Notes: generated from the sequence alone by a model not told the origin. Counted from the stretch's first letter, positions 31,505-41,679 are shown. The stretch: 51,426 bases of DNA from Acidobacteriota bacterium (GCA_947465645.1 CANIBQ010000033.1:1-51426); one strand, 5' to 3'. Numbers and translations are program-made.

Positions 31505-34498
31505 CTAGAAATCAAACTGCAGGCTGACCTTCGCGAACCGCGCCGGAAAGATCCCGTTCGGCTGCTGCCAGGCGGGACCGAAGGTGTTGTTCAACACCAG
31601 CGCGGTGCTCGCGTTCAACATGTTATAGAAGTCGACGCTGAGGGTCGACTTCGTCTCGCCGAACCTGAGCACTTTGCCGACGCGGAAGTCCACCTGGCTG
31701 AGGCGCTCGCCGTAGTTGATGCCATTCTCCAGCAGTGGCACCGTGACATTGGCAGCGCCCCCGGAGAGCGGCCGGCCGAGCGTCCGTGCCGCCACCGCCG
31801 TCGGCAAGGGGTAGTTGGCCTGGATCGGCGCTCCCGGCAGGTTCTGCAGCGTGCCGCTGACCATCACGCCGATGCGCGGAATGGTGTACGAGCCCAGCAA
31901 CTTGACCTGGGTCAGCCAGGCGGTCGCGCTGTGGCAGAACTGGAGCGGTCTTGGCGTCCCGAAGGTAATGAGACCCGAGGTCGCGCGGGTTTCGCTCGGT
32001 TCCGGCACCTTGCTCAGCAGGTCGCAATTGTCGGTCACGGTGCGGCCGGTGCTGGTGCCGCCCTGCAGCAGCAGTCCCGGCACGAACCGCATCGCGATGT
32101 TCACGTCTGCGCCGTGCCAGTACTCCGTCTGTTTGCCGTAGTATCTCGCCAGCGTGACGAGGTTGTCGGAGACGAGGCCGAACTTGGCGGGATTGAGGTT
32201 GTACATCCCGCTGACCGTATAGCCGCCGCCGCCGGGTAACCGCGGATCGGATGGAGCGACAAAGTCGAACTTGTCGAAGTCGGCGGGGCTGAGGTTCCTG
32301 TTGTCCGTCGTGCGGAAGTTGCCATAGGCGCGGCGGAAGTAGCTGACGTCCACCGAGGTACGCGGCAGGATCTCGTGCTGGATTCCTGTCGAGAATTCCC
32401 AGTTGAACCCCTGCTTGTTCCACCCGTGCATCAGTCGTGGATCGAAGGTCGCCCCCTGCACGGGCAAGCCGAAGTTCGGATTGGCCATGGCGCCGCACTC
32501 GCCGTTCGCCGCTGCAGCCATCAGGTTGCAGTCGGCCACGTAGTTACGGTTCGCGTCGGTCCACGACCGCGTCGTCTGGGTGATCAGGTTGCTGACGGGG
32601 TTGGGGTCCTGGAAGATGGGCGCACCGGCCGACACCACCTCGAGATACTTGTTCAGGCTGACCTTGAGAGCCGTCTTGCCATTGCCGAACAGGTCGTAGA
32701 CCGCGCCGAGGTGCGGCGTGACGTTGTGCCAGGTCAGGAATCCGTCGATCGCCGGGAAATCGATGTTGCGCGACGGTGCCAGTGGCGAGGGGCCCGCGTG
32801 CTGCTCCGGAAAGCTTCCCGCCACGTAGCTGTAGCGCATCCCGTACGACGCCGTCAGGCGGGCGATGGTCCACTTGTCCTGGGCGAAGATGCCCATGTTG
32901 TGGTCCATGTTCGTCTCGGTGAACAGCGGGAATGCGCGCTGACTCAACTGGTTCGGCACCGCGTTGTTCAACCGGTACGTCAGCGGGTTCATGTTCTGAT
33001 ACGTGAATCCGTTGAACCCCTTGGTGTGATTCAACCCGACCTTCATCGCGTGCGCGCCGGTGACATACGAGGCCGCGAAGCGAACGTGCGTCGTGAGCGC
33101 CGGCTGCAGGCGGTGGGTTTCGATCGAACGGAACCTCAGGTTGGTGGTCTGCTCGAGGGCGGGGATCATGACCGGACTCAGTCCGGCCAGCGGCAGGAGA
33201 TTACTCGCGGCCTTGTAGCGATTGATGCCGGCTTCGAGCAGCAACCGGTTGCTGACCGGCGCGCTCCAGTCAGCCTGGCGCTGCCGCTGCACGGGGTAAA
33301 TCCGGCTTTCCGACGCCTCCGGGGCCAGCGTGAGGCTCACGCTCGTCGGCGCGTAGCTGACGCTGTCTTCGTGCAGGCTGACGCCGATCTTGTGTTTCGC
33401 CGACGCCTGGTAGGTCAGGCGCAACTGGGCACCCTTCCAGATCGAGGGGTTGGCCGCCGGCCGGTCGAGATCCGGCTCGAACACCCACACGTTCGGGTTG
33501 TTGAAGTTCTTGTCGTGATACATCCCGGCGGCGTAGTTCGCCGAGTTCTTGTAGCGGACCGAGGTGAAGAACCACACCTTGTCCTGCATGATCGGCCCGC
33601 CGAACCCGGGATTGACGTCAACGTTGTCCTTGAGCCGGTCACCGGTGCGGATACCCTGCGCCTGCAACTCGGGGGTGATGTTGTCCCCCTGCCACGAGGG
33701 GCTGGCGTAGCTGCCGAAGAACGCGCCGTGGAAGCTGTTGCTGCCCTCGCGCGGGATGACGTTGATCCGCACGCCGCCACTGGCGTACTCGGCCCCGGCT
33801 GACGCCGTGTCGACGCTGACTTCCTGCGTGCCGATCGGGTTGATGTTGACCGGCGTCGAGAAGCCGGTGCCCGACTGGCCCACGGTCTCGATGCCGTTGC
33901 GCATCACGACCTGGTCACCGGTACGCCCGCCATGGATGGATACGCTGCCGATCGGCGTGCCGGACGAGGACGATCCGCCCACGTCCTGATTGCTCAGGTT
34001 GCCCCGGGAGACGCCAGGGATGAGCGCCGCCATGTCGTACGCCGTGCGGCTGGTCGGGATGTTGTCGATCACCTCGCGGTCGATGACGCGCTGCCTCCTG
34101 GTGTTCTGCACGTCCACGATCGGCGTCTCGCCGGTCACCGTGATCGTCTCCTCGAGCGCGCCGACCCGCAGGTCGGCGTCGATCTTGGCCGAGAAGGTCC
34201 CGGACAGCTCGACGCCGTCACGCTTCACGGTGTTGAAGCCCGGGAGCATGAAGGTCACCGTGTAGGTGCCCGGCACGAGGTTGACGATCTGGTACTGGCC
34301 CGAGCCGTCGCTGACCACCGACCGCACTTTTTCGATCAGGGCGGGGCTGGCCGCTTCGACGGTGACGCCAGGCAGCACCGCGCCCGACGCGTCCTTCACG
34401 ATGCCCGTGATCGTCGCCTGGGCGTACGCCGTTGCCGGCATCGACGAGATCAGCGCAACCCACATCAACCGCCGCAACAGCGTGACCTTTGGACGCAT
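31505..34498 (-). CDS. Oar-like TonB-dependent receptor (tandem copy B)
   Basis: This receptor has 997 residues: signal peptide (ending AYA at about 26), carboxypeptidase-regulatory domain, plug, and a barrel ending in VSLQFDF. GGAGGGAG upstream supports the ATG at 34498. It is the downstream member of a tandem pair with the gene at 34613-37609; over the first 147 aligned residues I count about 16 differences by eye, so the pair arose by recent duplication or is homogenised. The Cys loop reads DANRNYVADCNL with NGEC. It lies in the long leftward operon, with the 131-residue gene 9 bases downstream. Confidence 0.92.
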   Translation of the reverse strand: MRPKVTLLRRLMWVALISSMPATAYAQATITGIVKDASGAVLPGVTVEAASPALIEKVRSVVSDGSGQYQIVNLVPGTYTVTFMLPGFNTVKRDGVELSGTFSAKIDADLRVGALEETITVTGETPIVDVQNTRRQRVIDREVIDNIPTSRTAYDMAALIPGVSRGNLSNQDVGGSSSSGTPIGSVSIHGGRTGDQVVMRNGIETVGQSGTGFSTPVNINPIGTQEVSVDTASAGAEYASGGVRINVIPREGSNSFHGAFFGSYASPSWQGDNITPELQAQGIRTGDRLKDNVDVNPGFGGPIMQDKVWFFTSVRYKNSANYAAGMYHDKNFNNPNVWVFEPDLDRPAANPSIWKGAQLRLTYQASAKHKIGVSLHEDSVSYAPTSVSLTLAPEASESRIYPVQRQRQADWSAPVSNRLLLEAGINRYKAASNLLPLAGLSPVMIPALEQTTNLRFRSIETHRLQPALTTHVRFAASYVTGAHAMKVGLNHTKGFNGFTYQNMNPLTYRLNNAVPNQLSQRAFPLFTETNMDHNMGIFAQDKWTIARLTASYGMRYSYVAGSFPEQHAGPSPLAPSRNIDFPAIDGFLTWHNVTPHLGAVYDLFGNGKTALKVSLNKYLEVVSAGAPIFQDPNPVSNLITQTTRSWTDANRNYVADCNLMAAAANGECGAMANPNFGLPVQGATFDPRLMHGWNKQGFNWEFSTGIQHEILPRTSVDVSYFRRAYGNFRTTDNRNLSPADFDKFDFVAPSDPRLPGGGGYTVSGMYNLNPAKFGLVSDNLVTLARYYGKQTEYWHGADVNIAMRFVPGLLLQGGTSTGRTVTDNCDLLSKVPEPSETRATSGLITFGTPRPLQFCHSATAWLTQVKLLGSYTIPRIGVMVSGTLQNLPGAPIQANYPLPTAVAARTLGRPLSGGAANVTVPLLENGINYGERLSQVDFRVGKVLRFGETKSTLSVDFYNMLNASTALVLNNTFGPAWQQPNGIFPARFAKVSLQFDF

Positions 34499-34509
34499 CT
34501 CTGCTCCCT

Positions 34510-34612
34510 CCTTCGTGTCCGCGATTCCTTCGTGCCTTAGGGTCTTGTTACCTTCGTGCCCTTCGTGTTTTGTTACCTTCGTGTGCTTCGTTACCTTCGT
34601 GCCCTTCGTGCT
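34510..34612. repeat. CCTTCGTG repeat tract between tandem receptors
   Basis: About eight copies of CTTCGTG or CCTTCGTG, loosely spaced with GTTA spacers, fill the 114-base gap between the two tandem receptor genes. The tract starts directly after the stop codon of the gene ending at 34613. No promoter or SD besides that of the downstream receptor was seen here. Confidence 0.75.
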
Positions 34613-37609
34613 TCAGAAATCGAACTGCAAGCCGAGCCTGGCGAACCGCGCCGGCATAATCGACGTCGGCCGCAGCCACGACGAGCCGAAGGTGTTGTTC
34701 TGCCCCATCACCGCGCCGGCGTTGAGCGCATTGAAAAGGTCAACGCTGAGGGTGGCCTTGTAGCGGCCGTAGCGAAGCAGCTTCCCGACGCGGAAGTCCA
34801 CCTGGTTGACGCGGTCACCGAACTGGCTGCCCGGGGGCAGCAGTGCGAGGGTCACATTCGCGGCGCCGCCCGACAGCGGGCGCCCAAGCGTGCGGGCCGC
34901 CACCGCGGTGGGCAGCGCGTAGGTTCCCAGGATCTCTGGCCCCGGCAGGTTCTGCACCGTGCCGCTGACCAGGACGTCGATCTTGGGAATCGTGTACGAG
35001 CCCAGGAACTTCACCTGCGTCAGCCAGTTGGTGGCGTTGTGGCAGTACGCGAGCGGGGCGATATTGCCGACGGTGACCAGACCGCTGTTGGCCGACCGGG
35101 TTTCGGACGGCTCCGGCACCTTCGACAGCACGTCGCAGTTGTCGGTGACCGTGCGGCCGGTGCTCGTGCCTCCCTGCACGAGCAACCCGTCGATGAAGCG
35201 CGCCGTCATGTTGAAGTCGACGCCGTGCCAGAACTCTGTCTGCTTCCCGTAGTTGCTGGCCAGCGTGACGAAGTTATCCGACGGCAGGCCGAACTTCGCC
35301 GGATTGAGGTTGTACATGCTGTTGATGACGTAGTTGCCGCCGCCGGGCAGCCCGGGGTCAGCCGGCGCGGTGACGTCGAACTTGTCGAAGTCCGACGGCG
35401 CCAGGGCGCGGTTGTCGGTGACCCGGAAGTTGCCGTAGACGCGACGGAAGTAGCTCACGTCAACCGACGTGCGGGCCATGATCTCGTGCTGCACGCCGGT
35501 GGAGAACTCCCAGTTGAAGCCACGCTTGCCGTACCCGTGCATCAGGTCGGGGTCGTAGGTGGCGCCGGGTACCGGCTGGCCGAAGTTCGCGTTCGCCAGC
35601 GCGCCGCATTCTCCGTTCGCCAGCGCACTCGTCAGGTTGCATTCCGGCACGTAGTTACGGTTCGCGTCAGTCCACGACCGCGTCGTCTGGGTAATCAGGC
35701 TGTTGATCGGGTTCGGATCCGTGAAAATCGGCCCGCCGGCGGACGCGTTCTCGAGGTACTTGTTCAGGCTGACCTTGACCGCTGTCTTGCCGGTGCCGAA
35801 CACGTCGTAGACCGCTCCCAGGTTCGGCGTCAGGTCGTGCCACGTCAGGAACCCGTGCTGCGCCGGGAACGTCAGGTTGCGGTTCGGCGTCAGCGGCGAC
35901 GGTCCGAGGCGCTGCTCGGGCCAGCCCACCTGGACGTAGCTGTATCGCATGCCGTACGCCGCGGTCAGGCGGTTGATCGTCCACTTGTCCTGGGCGAACA
36001 CGCCCAGGTTGTGTTCCATGTGGGTTTCGGTCTCGATCGGAAACGCGCGCTGGCTCAACTGGTTGGGCACCGCGTTGTTCAGCCGGTAGCTCAGTGGGTT
36101 GAGGCTCTCGTTGATGAACTTGTTCCAGCCATTGGTGTGGCTGACGCCGACCTTCACCGCGTGCGCGCCGGTGATGTACGACGCCGTGAACCGCTTGTGC
36201 ATGCTGTAGGTCGGAGACTGGCGCGAGCTGTCGATCGCGCGGAACGCCAGGCCGGTCGACTGCTCCACCGCAGGCACCATCGCGGCGCTCAGCCCCTCCA
36301 GCGCCGCCACGTTACTGGCGGCGCGATACCGGTTCACGCCCGCCTCGAGCAGGATCCGGTCGTTGATCGGCGAGGACCAGTCAAGCTGGGTCTGGCGCTG
36401 CAGCGGATACACGCGGCTCTGCGCCGCCTCGGCCGCCAGCGTCTGGGTGACGTTGTTCGGCGAGTAGTCGAGCACGTCGTCGTTCCAGCTCAGGCCGAAC
36501 TTGTTCTTCTGCGACGCCTGCACCGAGAGGCGCAGCTGCCCGCCTTTCCAGATCGACGGGTTCGCCACCGGCCTGCTGAGGTCGGGCTCGAACACCCAGA
36601 TGTTCGGGTTGTTGAAGTTCTTGTCGTAGTACATCCCGGTGGCGTAGTTCGCCGAGTTCTTGTAACGGCCTGAGATGAAGAACCACACCCTGTCCTGCTT
36701 CAGCGGCCCGCCGAAGCCGGGGTTGATGTCGACGCTGTTCTTGAGGCGGTCTCCCTCGCGGGCGCCACGCGCGGCCAGCTCGGCGGAGATGTTGTTCCCC
36801 TGCCACGAGGGGCTCGCATAGCTGGTGAACAGCGCACCGCTGAAGTTGTTGCTGCCCTCTCGCGGGATGACGTTGATGCGCACGCCCCCGGTCGTATGCT
36901 CGGCGCCGGCGGACGCCGTGTCGACGTTGATCTCCTGGGTGGCAACCGGATTGATGTTGGACGGCGTCGAGAACCCGGTGGACGCCTGGCCGACCGTCTC
37001 GATGCCGTTGCGCAGCATCACCTGGTCGCCGGTGCGGCTGCCGTGGATGCCGACGCTGCCGATCGGGTTGCTGCCCGACGCGGAGCCGCCGACGTCCTGG
37101 GTCGTGAGGGCCCCGCGGGAGACGCCGGGGATCAGCGACGCCAGGTCGTAGGCGGTCCGGCTGGTCGGGATGTTGTCGATGACCTCGCGGTCGATGACGC
37201 GCTGCCGCCTCGTGTTCTGGACATCGACGATCGGCGTTTCACCCGTGACGGTGATGGTTTCCTCGAGCGCCCCGACGCGCATGTCCGCGTCGATCTTCGC
37301 GCTGAACGACCCGGCCAGCTCGACACCTTCGCGCTTCACGGTGTTGAAGCCGGGCAGGCTGAACGTCACCGTGTAGGTGCCCGGCACGAGGCTGACGATC
37401 TGGAATTGCCCGCTGCCGTCGGTCACCACCGACCGTACCTTCTCGATCAACGCCGGGCTGGCCGCTTCGACGGTCACGCCTGGCAGCACCGCGCCCGACG
37501 TGTCCTTGACGATCCCTGCAATGCTTGCCTGGGCGAATGCCGTTGCCGGCATCGAAAAGATCAGGGCGAGCCACACCAACCGCGTTGCGATCGCGCCGAC
37601 TGTACGCAT
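34613..37609 (-). CDS. Oar-like TonB-dependent receptor (tandem copy A)
   Basis: This receptor has 998 residues with a signal peptide ending AFA (about 26), carboxypeptidase-regulatory domain (KDTSGAVLPGVTVEAASPAL), plug, and barrel ending in GLQFDF. It is a close paralogue of the following receptor (31505-34498), with matching length and order of motifs. The Cys loop reads DANRNYVPECNL with NGEC, so the acidic residue before the first Cys is Glu rather than Asp. It is 52 bases downstream of the NHL propeller gene, with no obvious promoter between, and is probably part of the nine-gene operon. Confidence 0.92.
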   Translation of the reverse strand: MRTVGAIATRLVWLALIFSMPATAFAQASIAGIVKDTSGAVLPGVTVEAASPALIEKVRSVVTDGSGQFQIVSLVPGTYTVTFSLPGFNTVKREGVELAGSFSAKIDADMRVGALEETITVTGETPIVDVQNTRRQRVIDREVIDNIPTSRTAYDLASLIPGVSRGALTTQDVGGSASGSNPIGSVGIHGSRTGDQVMLRNGIETVGQASTGFSTPSNINPVATQEINVDTASAGAEHTTGGVRINVIPREGSNNFSGALFTSYASPSWQGNNISAELAARGAREGDRLKNSVDINPGFGGPLKQDRVWFFISGRYKNSANYATGMYYDKNFNNPNIWVFEPDLSRPVANPSIWKGGQLRLSVQASQKNKFGLSWNDDVLDYSPNNVTQTLAAEAAQSRVYPLQRQTQLDWSSPINDRILLEAGVNRYRAASNVAALEGLSAAMVPAVEQSTGLAFRAIDSSRQSPTYSMHKRFTASYITGAHAVKVGVSHTNGWNKFINESLNPLSYRLNNAVPNQLSQRAFPIETETHMEHNLGVFAQDKWTINRLTAAYGMRYSYVQVGWPEQRLGPSPLTPNRNLTFPAQHGFLTWHDLTPNLGAVYDVFGTGKTAVKVSLNKYLENASAGGPIFTDPNPINSLITQTTRSWTDANRNYVPECNLTSALANGECGALANANFGQPVPGATYDPDLMHGYGKRGFNWEFSTGVQHEIMARTSVDVSYFRRVYGNFRVTDNRALAPSDFDKFDVTAPADPGLPGGGNYVINSMYNLNPAKFGLPSDNFVTLASNYGKQTEFWHGVDFNMTARFIDGLLVQGGTSTGRTVTDNCDVLSKVPEPSETRSANSGLVTVGNIAPLAYCHNATNWLTQVKFLGSYTIPKIDVLVSGTVQNLPGPEILGTYALPTAVAARTLGRPLSGGAANVTLALLPPGSQFGDRVNQVDFRVGKLLRYGRYKATLSVDLFNALNAGAVMGQNNTFGSSWLRPTSIMPARFARLGLQFDF

Positions 37610-37661
37610 CTCTGCTGTCCTCGTTTCGTGAGTGGAATTGCCAGGCCGTCTCAGGAGTCGA

Positions 37662-39881
37662 TCAGCGATCCGCGCGCGCCGTCTGCGGCGCCTCCGCGGC
37701 GAACAGCTCGGGGAAGTTGTAGGTCGCGACCCCGTTCAGGAACTTGTCGCTGACGATGATGTTCTTGTTCTTCGGATCGAGGGTGACGCCGCGCGGCTGC
37801 CGCAGCAGGCCCTGCGGTCCGCCGATGGTCCACCGCGGCGCCACGTTGCCGCTGTCGTAGATGCTCCAGACGCCGATGTGGGACTTGTCCGATGACAGCC
37901 CTTCCGCCGTGAACGCGGCGGCCTCGTCCCGGTCGTCCTCGCGGGCGCCAGGGATGTTGACGATGATCTTGCCGGTCGGCGGATAGAGGGTCATCCCCTG
38001 GCCGACGAGCATCCCGCTGATCACCGCCTTGGGCTTGGTGTTGCCTGACGCGAGGCGGTCGAAGATGAGGATGCGCGAACCACCGGACACGATCAGCAGG
38101 TCGTGGATGTGGTCAACGCTGACGTTGTTCGCGCCGAGCATCGTGTCGGGGCCGCCGAGCACGCGCTTGGGTGGGACGTCGCCGTTGGCCAGGCGGTCCC
38201 AGAACATGATCTGGCCGCCGGCCCAGGTGATCAGCTCGTTGTTGTGCGGGTCCGCCGAGATTTTCGAGATCTTGCCGATGCCGGTCTTTGGCCCCTGGAT
38301 GACGCGAATCGGCGCCTCGTTGCCGCTCGCGTTGCCGCGGAACGTCATGATCGCCTGGCCGATGTCGGAGTTGACGACGATCTCGTCGTGCAGCTCGTCG
38401 TAGACGATGGCGTGGACGGTGCGGTTCAGGTGGGTGTTGTTGCCCTCGATCGAGCGCACGGCAACGGCGTTCTTGTCGGCGCTCCGGGCAAACGCGGCGA
38501 TCCGCGGGTGCGCCACGCAGCTCGGCACGAGGATCTCTTCGCGCTTGCCGTCGTAGGCGATCGAGAAGGGGTTGCCGATCAGCGTCGCCGGCGTGTTCAT
38601 CGGGGAGCCGCGGATGATCCGCACCGGCGCGGCATCGCCCGACGCGCCCAGCTTGTACGCCAGCGCGAGATGGTTGCCGTAGCTCGCGATCCACATCTCG
38701 TTGTTCTTGAGATCCAGGAACACGTCGCTCGGGTTCTTCATCAGCGTCTTCGGGCCCTTGAGGACGCGGAGCGGGGCCACGTCGCCCTGCTGGGCCTCGC
38801 CGAACACGAGGATCGCGTCACCGGCCTGGTTGGCGACATAGAGCTCGCGGCGCTCCGGGTCGAACGCGACGCCGGTCGGCCAGTTCATCCCGGTTTTCGG
38901 GCCCTGGATGACGCGGACCGGTGCGACGTCGCCGACAGCGTCGGCCGGCAGCACCGTGATGGAGGGAAGCTCGAACTTGCCGGTGCCCTTGATGATTTCG
39001 CTGCCGTAGTTGCCGGCCGGCCAGTTGGGGATGCGCGGCCGGCCGCCCTGGCCGGTGGTGCCCATCTTCACGCTGTGCGACGTGCCGTAGTTGGCCACGT
39101 AGAGCAGCCGGTTGTTCGGGTCGAAGGCGATGCCGTGGGGATCGCCCATGCGGGTCTTGTCGCCCTGGATCAGGCGCACCGCGTGGTCCTTCATCCCCGA
39201 GTTCTTCTTGTAGACCATGATCGCGCTGTTGTGCTGGAGCGTGAGGTACATCTCCTGGCGCGATTCGTCCACGGCGGCGCCGAAGTTGCCGTAGGGCGAG
39301 ACGAACTCACGATCGGGCGGCGCGTCTCCCTCCGCACTCCGTCCGTAGATCGTCGTGTTGTGCACGGTGTCGTTGTTGATGACGTAAATTTCGCCGGTCG
39401 GCGGGTCGACGTAGATGTCGCTCGCGTACTGGGTGTGCGTATTGAGCCCGCTGATCGTCCGCTTCGGCGTGGTCTGCATCGCCGAGGCCGGCGTCTCCTT
39501 GGTCCGGTCGTAGACCAGGATGCGGAAACGGTTTTCGTCGGTCATCACGACTTCGTTGCGGACCGGATCGACCGCGATCGAACTGAAGCTCGGGTAGGGA
39601 TCCTGGATGAAGGTCAGCGGCTGGCGCCGCGCGACGTCCATCCGCGCGTTGGCGGGGGGCATCTGCGCCCCAGCGGCGGCAGGGAGATAGGACGGGTGCT
39701 GCGGGGCCGCGACCTCCCACTCACAGGTCTCGCCCGCCCCGAAGTTCGCCATCGGCTCGAATGCGACCAGCCGCGCCTCGCCGGGAGAGCCCGGCAGGCT
39801 GTCTCCCGTTGCAAACATGATCCCGGCGGCCACGGCCGCGATTGCGAGTGCCCAGCGCCGAATAGTGCGTCCGGAGATCAT
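37662..39881 (-). CDS. Exported NHL-type beta-propeller protein
   Basis: A 739-residue paralogue of the protein at 6511-8745. It has the same hydrophobic export segment, the single Cys in GETCEWE, and repeated blades such as GDVAPVRVIQGPKT, PTGVAFDPERRELYVAN and GDVAPLRVLKGPKT about 49 residues apart. The shared ending (QTARADR against ETARASR) also marks the family. It lies 26 bases after a DUF6152-partner gene and 52 bases before the tandem receptors. As at 6511, the gene is adjacent to a receptor, which suggests a functional link. Its ligand is unknown. Confidence 0.85.
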   Translation of the reverse strand: MISGRTIRRWALAIAAVAAGIMFATGDSLPGSPGEARLVAFEPMANFGAGETCEWEVAAPQHPSYLPAAAGAQMPPANARMDVARRQPLTFIQDPYPSFSSIAVDPVRNEVVMTDENRFRILVYDRTKETPASAMQTTPKRTISGLNTHTQYASDIYVDPPTGEIYVINNDTVHNTTIYGRSAEGDAPPDREFVSPYGNFGAAVDESRQEMYLTLQHNSAIMVYKKNSGMKDHAVRLIQGDKTRMGDPHGIAFDPNNRLLYVANYGTSHSVKMGTTGQGGRPRIPNWPAGNYGSEIIKGTGKFELPSITVLPADAVGDVAPVRVIQGPKTGMNWPTGVAFDPERRELYVANQAGDAILVFGEAQQGDVAPLRVLKGPKTLMKNPSDVFLDLKNNEMWIASYGNHLALAYKLGASGDAAPVRIIRGSPMNTPATLIGNPFSIAYDGKREEILVPSCVAHPRIAAFARSADKNAVAVRSIEGNNTHLNRTVHAIVYDELHDEIVVNSDIGQAIMTFRGNASGNEAPIRVIQGPKTGIGKISKISADPHNNELITWAGGQIMFWDRLANGDVPPKRVLGGPDTMLGANNVSVDHIHDLLIVSGGSRILIFDRLASGNTKPKAVISGMLVGQGMTLYPPTGKIIVNIPGAREDDRDEAAAFTAEGLSSDKSHIGVWSIYDSGNVAPRWTIGGPQGLLRQPRGVTLDPKNKNIIVSDKFLNGVATYNFPELFAAEAPQTARADR

Positions 39882-39907
39882 GTGTGGCTCCTTGTCAGGT
39901 GAACGCT

Positions 39908-40660
39908 TTATTTCGCGATCCTCAGGCCTTCGGTGCAGGTGTTCTCGTGAAGCTCGTCGTTGCCCTTGGCGGCACGGCGGTAGCGCCTGACGACCTCCCA
40001 GGGTTTCGTGAACGCCTTGGGGTCGTGGACCACCATCGCGTCTTCGAGCTGGTCCGGCGCGGTGAGCCGGATCCGTTCGGTGATGCGCATCGCGTCGCTG
40101 TGCGGCGAGCCGTAGCGATCGAGCACGGTGTCATCGCGGAGGTTGACTGTCTCGACCACCAGCGTGTCGCCTTCCCACTTGCCGGTGGAGTAGCCGAAAT
40201 ACGACGGGTCGAAATCCTTCGGCATCGTGCGGCCATCGAGGTAGACCCGCCGGTAAGCGTCCATCCATTCGCTGAAGAACGCGACCTTGTCCTTGCCGTG
40301 GACGATCTCCAGGCCGTACTGCGCCAGGGTGAAGTAGGGCATGCCCGGGGGCAGGCAGCGGGCGACTGGCTCGGTGTCCTCCGAGCCGCTCTCGCGGGAC
40401 GCCTGGATCTTCTGATACCGCTGCATGTACGCAGGGGTTAAGGGGGGCAGCTCGCCCGGCGCCGGCAGCCAGCGCAGCGTGGTGCCTTCCCGTGGCGCCG
40501 CGGGTGGATTAATGGTGCGCCAGACACCGCTGAAGTCCGGGTGCGCTCCGTTCCCCTCGCCGTTCGCCGCTTGCTGCGCATCGGCCGGGACGAACCAGCA
40601 CGCAACGCCCACCACGATGGCGAGCGCGACAATTCTCAGACGTGAAATGTTCGGTGTCAT
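39908..40660 (-). CDS. DUF6152-partner family exported protein
   Basis: A 250-residue protein with a signal peptide (to about ADA at 28). It carries the partner motifs in order: ARCLPPGMPY, YLDGR, GKWEGDTLVVET, LDRYGSPHSD, ITERIRL and HDPKAFTKPW. It is closest to the gene at 14801-15607. The ATG at 40660 is preceded by AGGAG that overlaps the TAG stop of DUF6152 copy 3, which makes translational coupling likely; a GTG at 40669 is the alternative. It completes the third DUF6152/partner pair in the window. Function unknown; a beta-rich extracytoplasmic fold is inferred. Confidence 0.78.
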   Translation of the reverse strand: MTPNISRLRIVALAIVVGVACWFVPADAQQAANGEGNGAHPDFSGVWRTINPPAAPREGTTLRWLPAPGELPPLTPAYMQRYQKIQASRESGSEDTEPVARCLPPGMPYFTLAQYGLEIVHGKDKVAFFSEWMDAYRRVYLDGRTMPKDFDPSYFGYSTGKWEGDTLVVETVNLRDDTVLDRYGSPHSDAMRITERIRLTAPDQLEDAMVVHDPKAFTKPWEVVRRYRRAAKGNDELHENTCTEGLRIAK

Positions 40661-40671
40661 CGTTGTCACTC

Positions 40672-41052
40672 CTAGCCGCCCGCGCCGGCGCTGCCGATAG
40701 CGGTGCCATCACCGCGGTTCGCCCGCACCAGCATGCCGCCGGTGTCGCCATTCTTCAGGGGACGGATCACCACCGAAATTTTTTCGCCCGGCTTGATGAC
40801 GTCTCTCGACCAGCCGGTACGGCGCAGGTTACCCGGCGTGCCGCCCTCGACGTCCCACTCGGCCATGCCGCCCCGACCGTTCGGGACGTTGACGATGATG
40901 TGGATATGCGGGTTCGTCCACTGCAGTTCCTTCACCTCGCCGACGATGGTGGATTCCTTGTTGTAGTCGAACATCGCGAAGCTGTGATGCGCGGACGCCG
41001 GGCCCGCCAGCATCAGTACAGCGACGGCAATAGCTGCGAATTTGATGGTCAT
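40672..41052 (-). CDS. DUF6152 family exported protein (copy 3)
   Basis: A 126-residue protein with a signal peptide (1-21, ending ASA) followed at once by HHSFAMFD, again giving a His-His mature N-terminus. WTNPH lies at 45-49, and the beta-rich body includes VIKPGEKISVVIRPLKNG. The start at 41052 was chosen because the leader begins there with AGAGG upstream; an open frame to 41103 is possible. It is followed by its partner-family gene and preceded by a cytochrome gene. The cytochrome neighbour is compatible with a metal- or redox-related role, which is inference. Confidence 0.85.
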   Translation of the reverse strand: MTIKFAAIAVAVLMLAGPASAHHSFAMFDYNKESTIVGEVKELQWTNPHIHIIVNVPNGRGGMAEWDVEGGTPGNLRRTGWSRDVIKPGEKISVVIRPLKNGDTGGMLVRANRGDGTAIGSAGAGG

Positions 41053-41139
41053 GTGGACAACCTCTCGCCCCTCCGGAAGGTGTGGCTGCGGGCGGCGGGG
41101 CAATCCTAACCCTCTTTCCGGCCCCCGACAAGGCGAAGG

Positions 41140-41679
41140 TTACGGATTGACGACGCCCGGGGGGATGAGGCCCGGATACCAGAAACGCATATGGCAGGCC
41201 TCGCACGCCCGGTAGATCCCATCGCCGGCGTCGAGGATTCCCTGGGGATTTTTCGCATCGATTGCCTCGAGGGCGGGCAGGGTCGCGGCATGTAAATCCT
41301 GGGCGTACTGGTTCCAGGTTGCGCGCTCTTCCCTGACCAGCGCCTCGATCGCTGCCGGCGCCAGACCGAGCCCGTCCTCGAGCGTTTCCCCCGGTGCGGC
41401 GATCCCGCGGTCCATCTGCAGCAGGTTGGGCGCCTCGAGCAGCTGGATCGCGTAGCGGCGCAGCGCCGCCCATTCCTCGTCGGTGCGGGGCTGCCGCTCT
41501 TCCCTGCTCGTCGCCGTGACGATGGTCGCGACCGACGCCCAGATGGCGTCCGCCGCGGGATCGACGATCGCCGTCATGATCTCCTTCACCGTCGAGGTCG
41601 TGGAGAACACCGGCGCCGCGGCCGGCGGCGACTCCGGCTGGCGGCACGCCGCCGCCAGCATGAGCGCAGTCGCCAGCAC
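41140..41679 (-). CDS. Exported class II-type c-type cytochrome, probable lipoprotein
   Basis: A cytochrome of about 180-190 residues with one heme site, CEACH, close to the C-terminus (about 159-163) followed by MRFWYPG. Helical segments precede it, as in class II cytochromes (cytochrome c' or c-556 like). The N-terminus ends at LMLAAAC, a lipobox. The GTG at 41679 is the first usual start but leaves a leader without basic residues. The frame continues to an ATA at 41712 with TPRRFALVASVLATALML, a textbook lipoprotein leader overlapping the TAA of the preceding propeller gene. I give the conventional start and treat the ATA as an open question. It would pass electrons in the periplasm. Confidence 0.8.
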   Translation of the reverse strand: MLATALMLAAACRQPESPPAAAPVFSTTSTVKEIMTAIVDPAADAIWASVATIVTATSREERQPRTDEEWAALRRYAIQLLEAPNLLQMDRGIAAPGETLEDGLGLAPAAIEALVREERATWNQYAQDLHAATLPALEAIDAKNPQGILDAGDGIYRACEACHMRFWYPGLIPPGVVNP

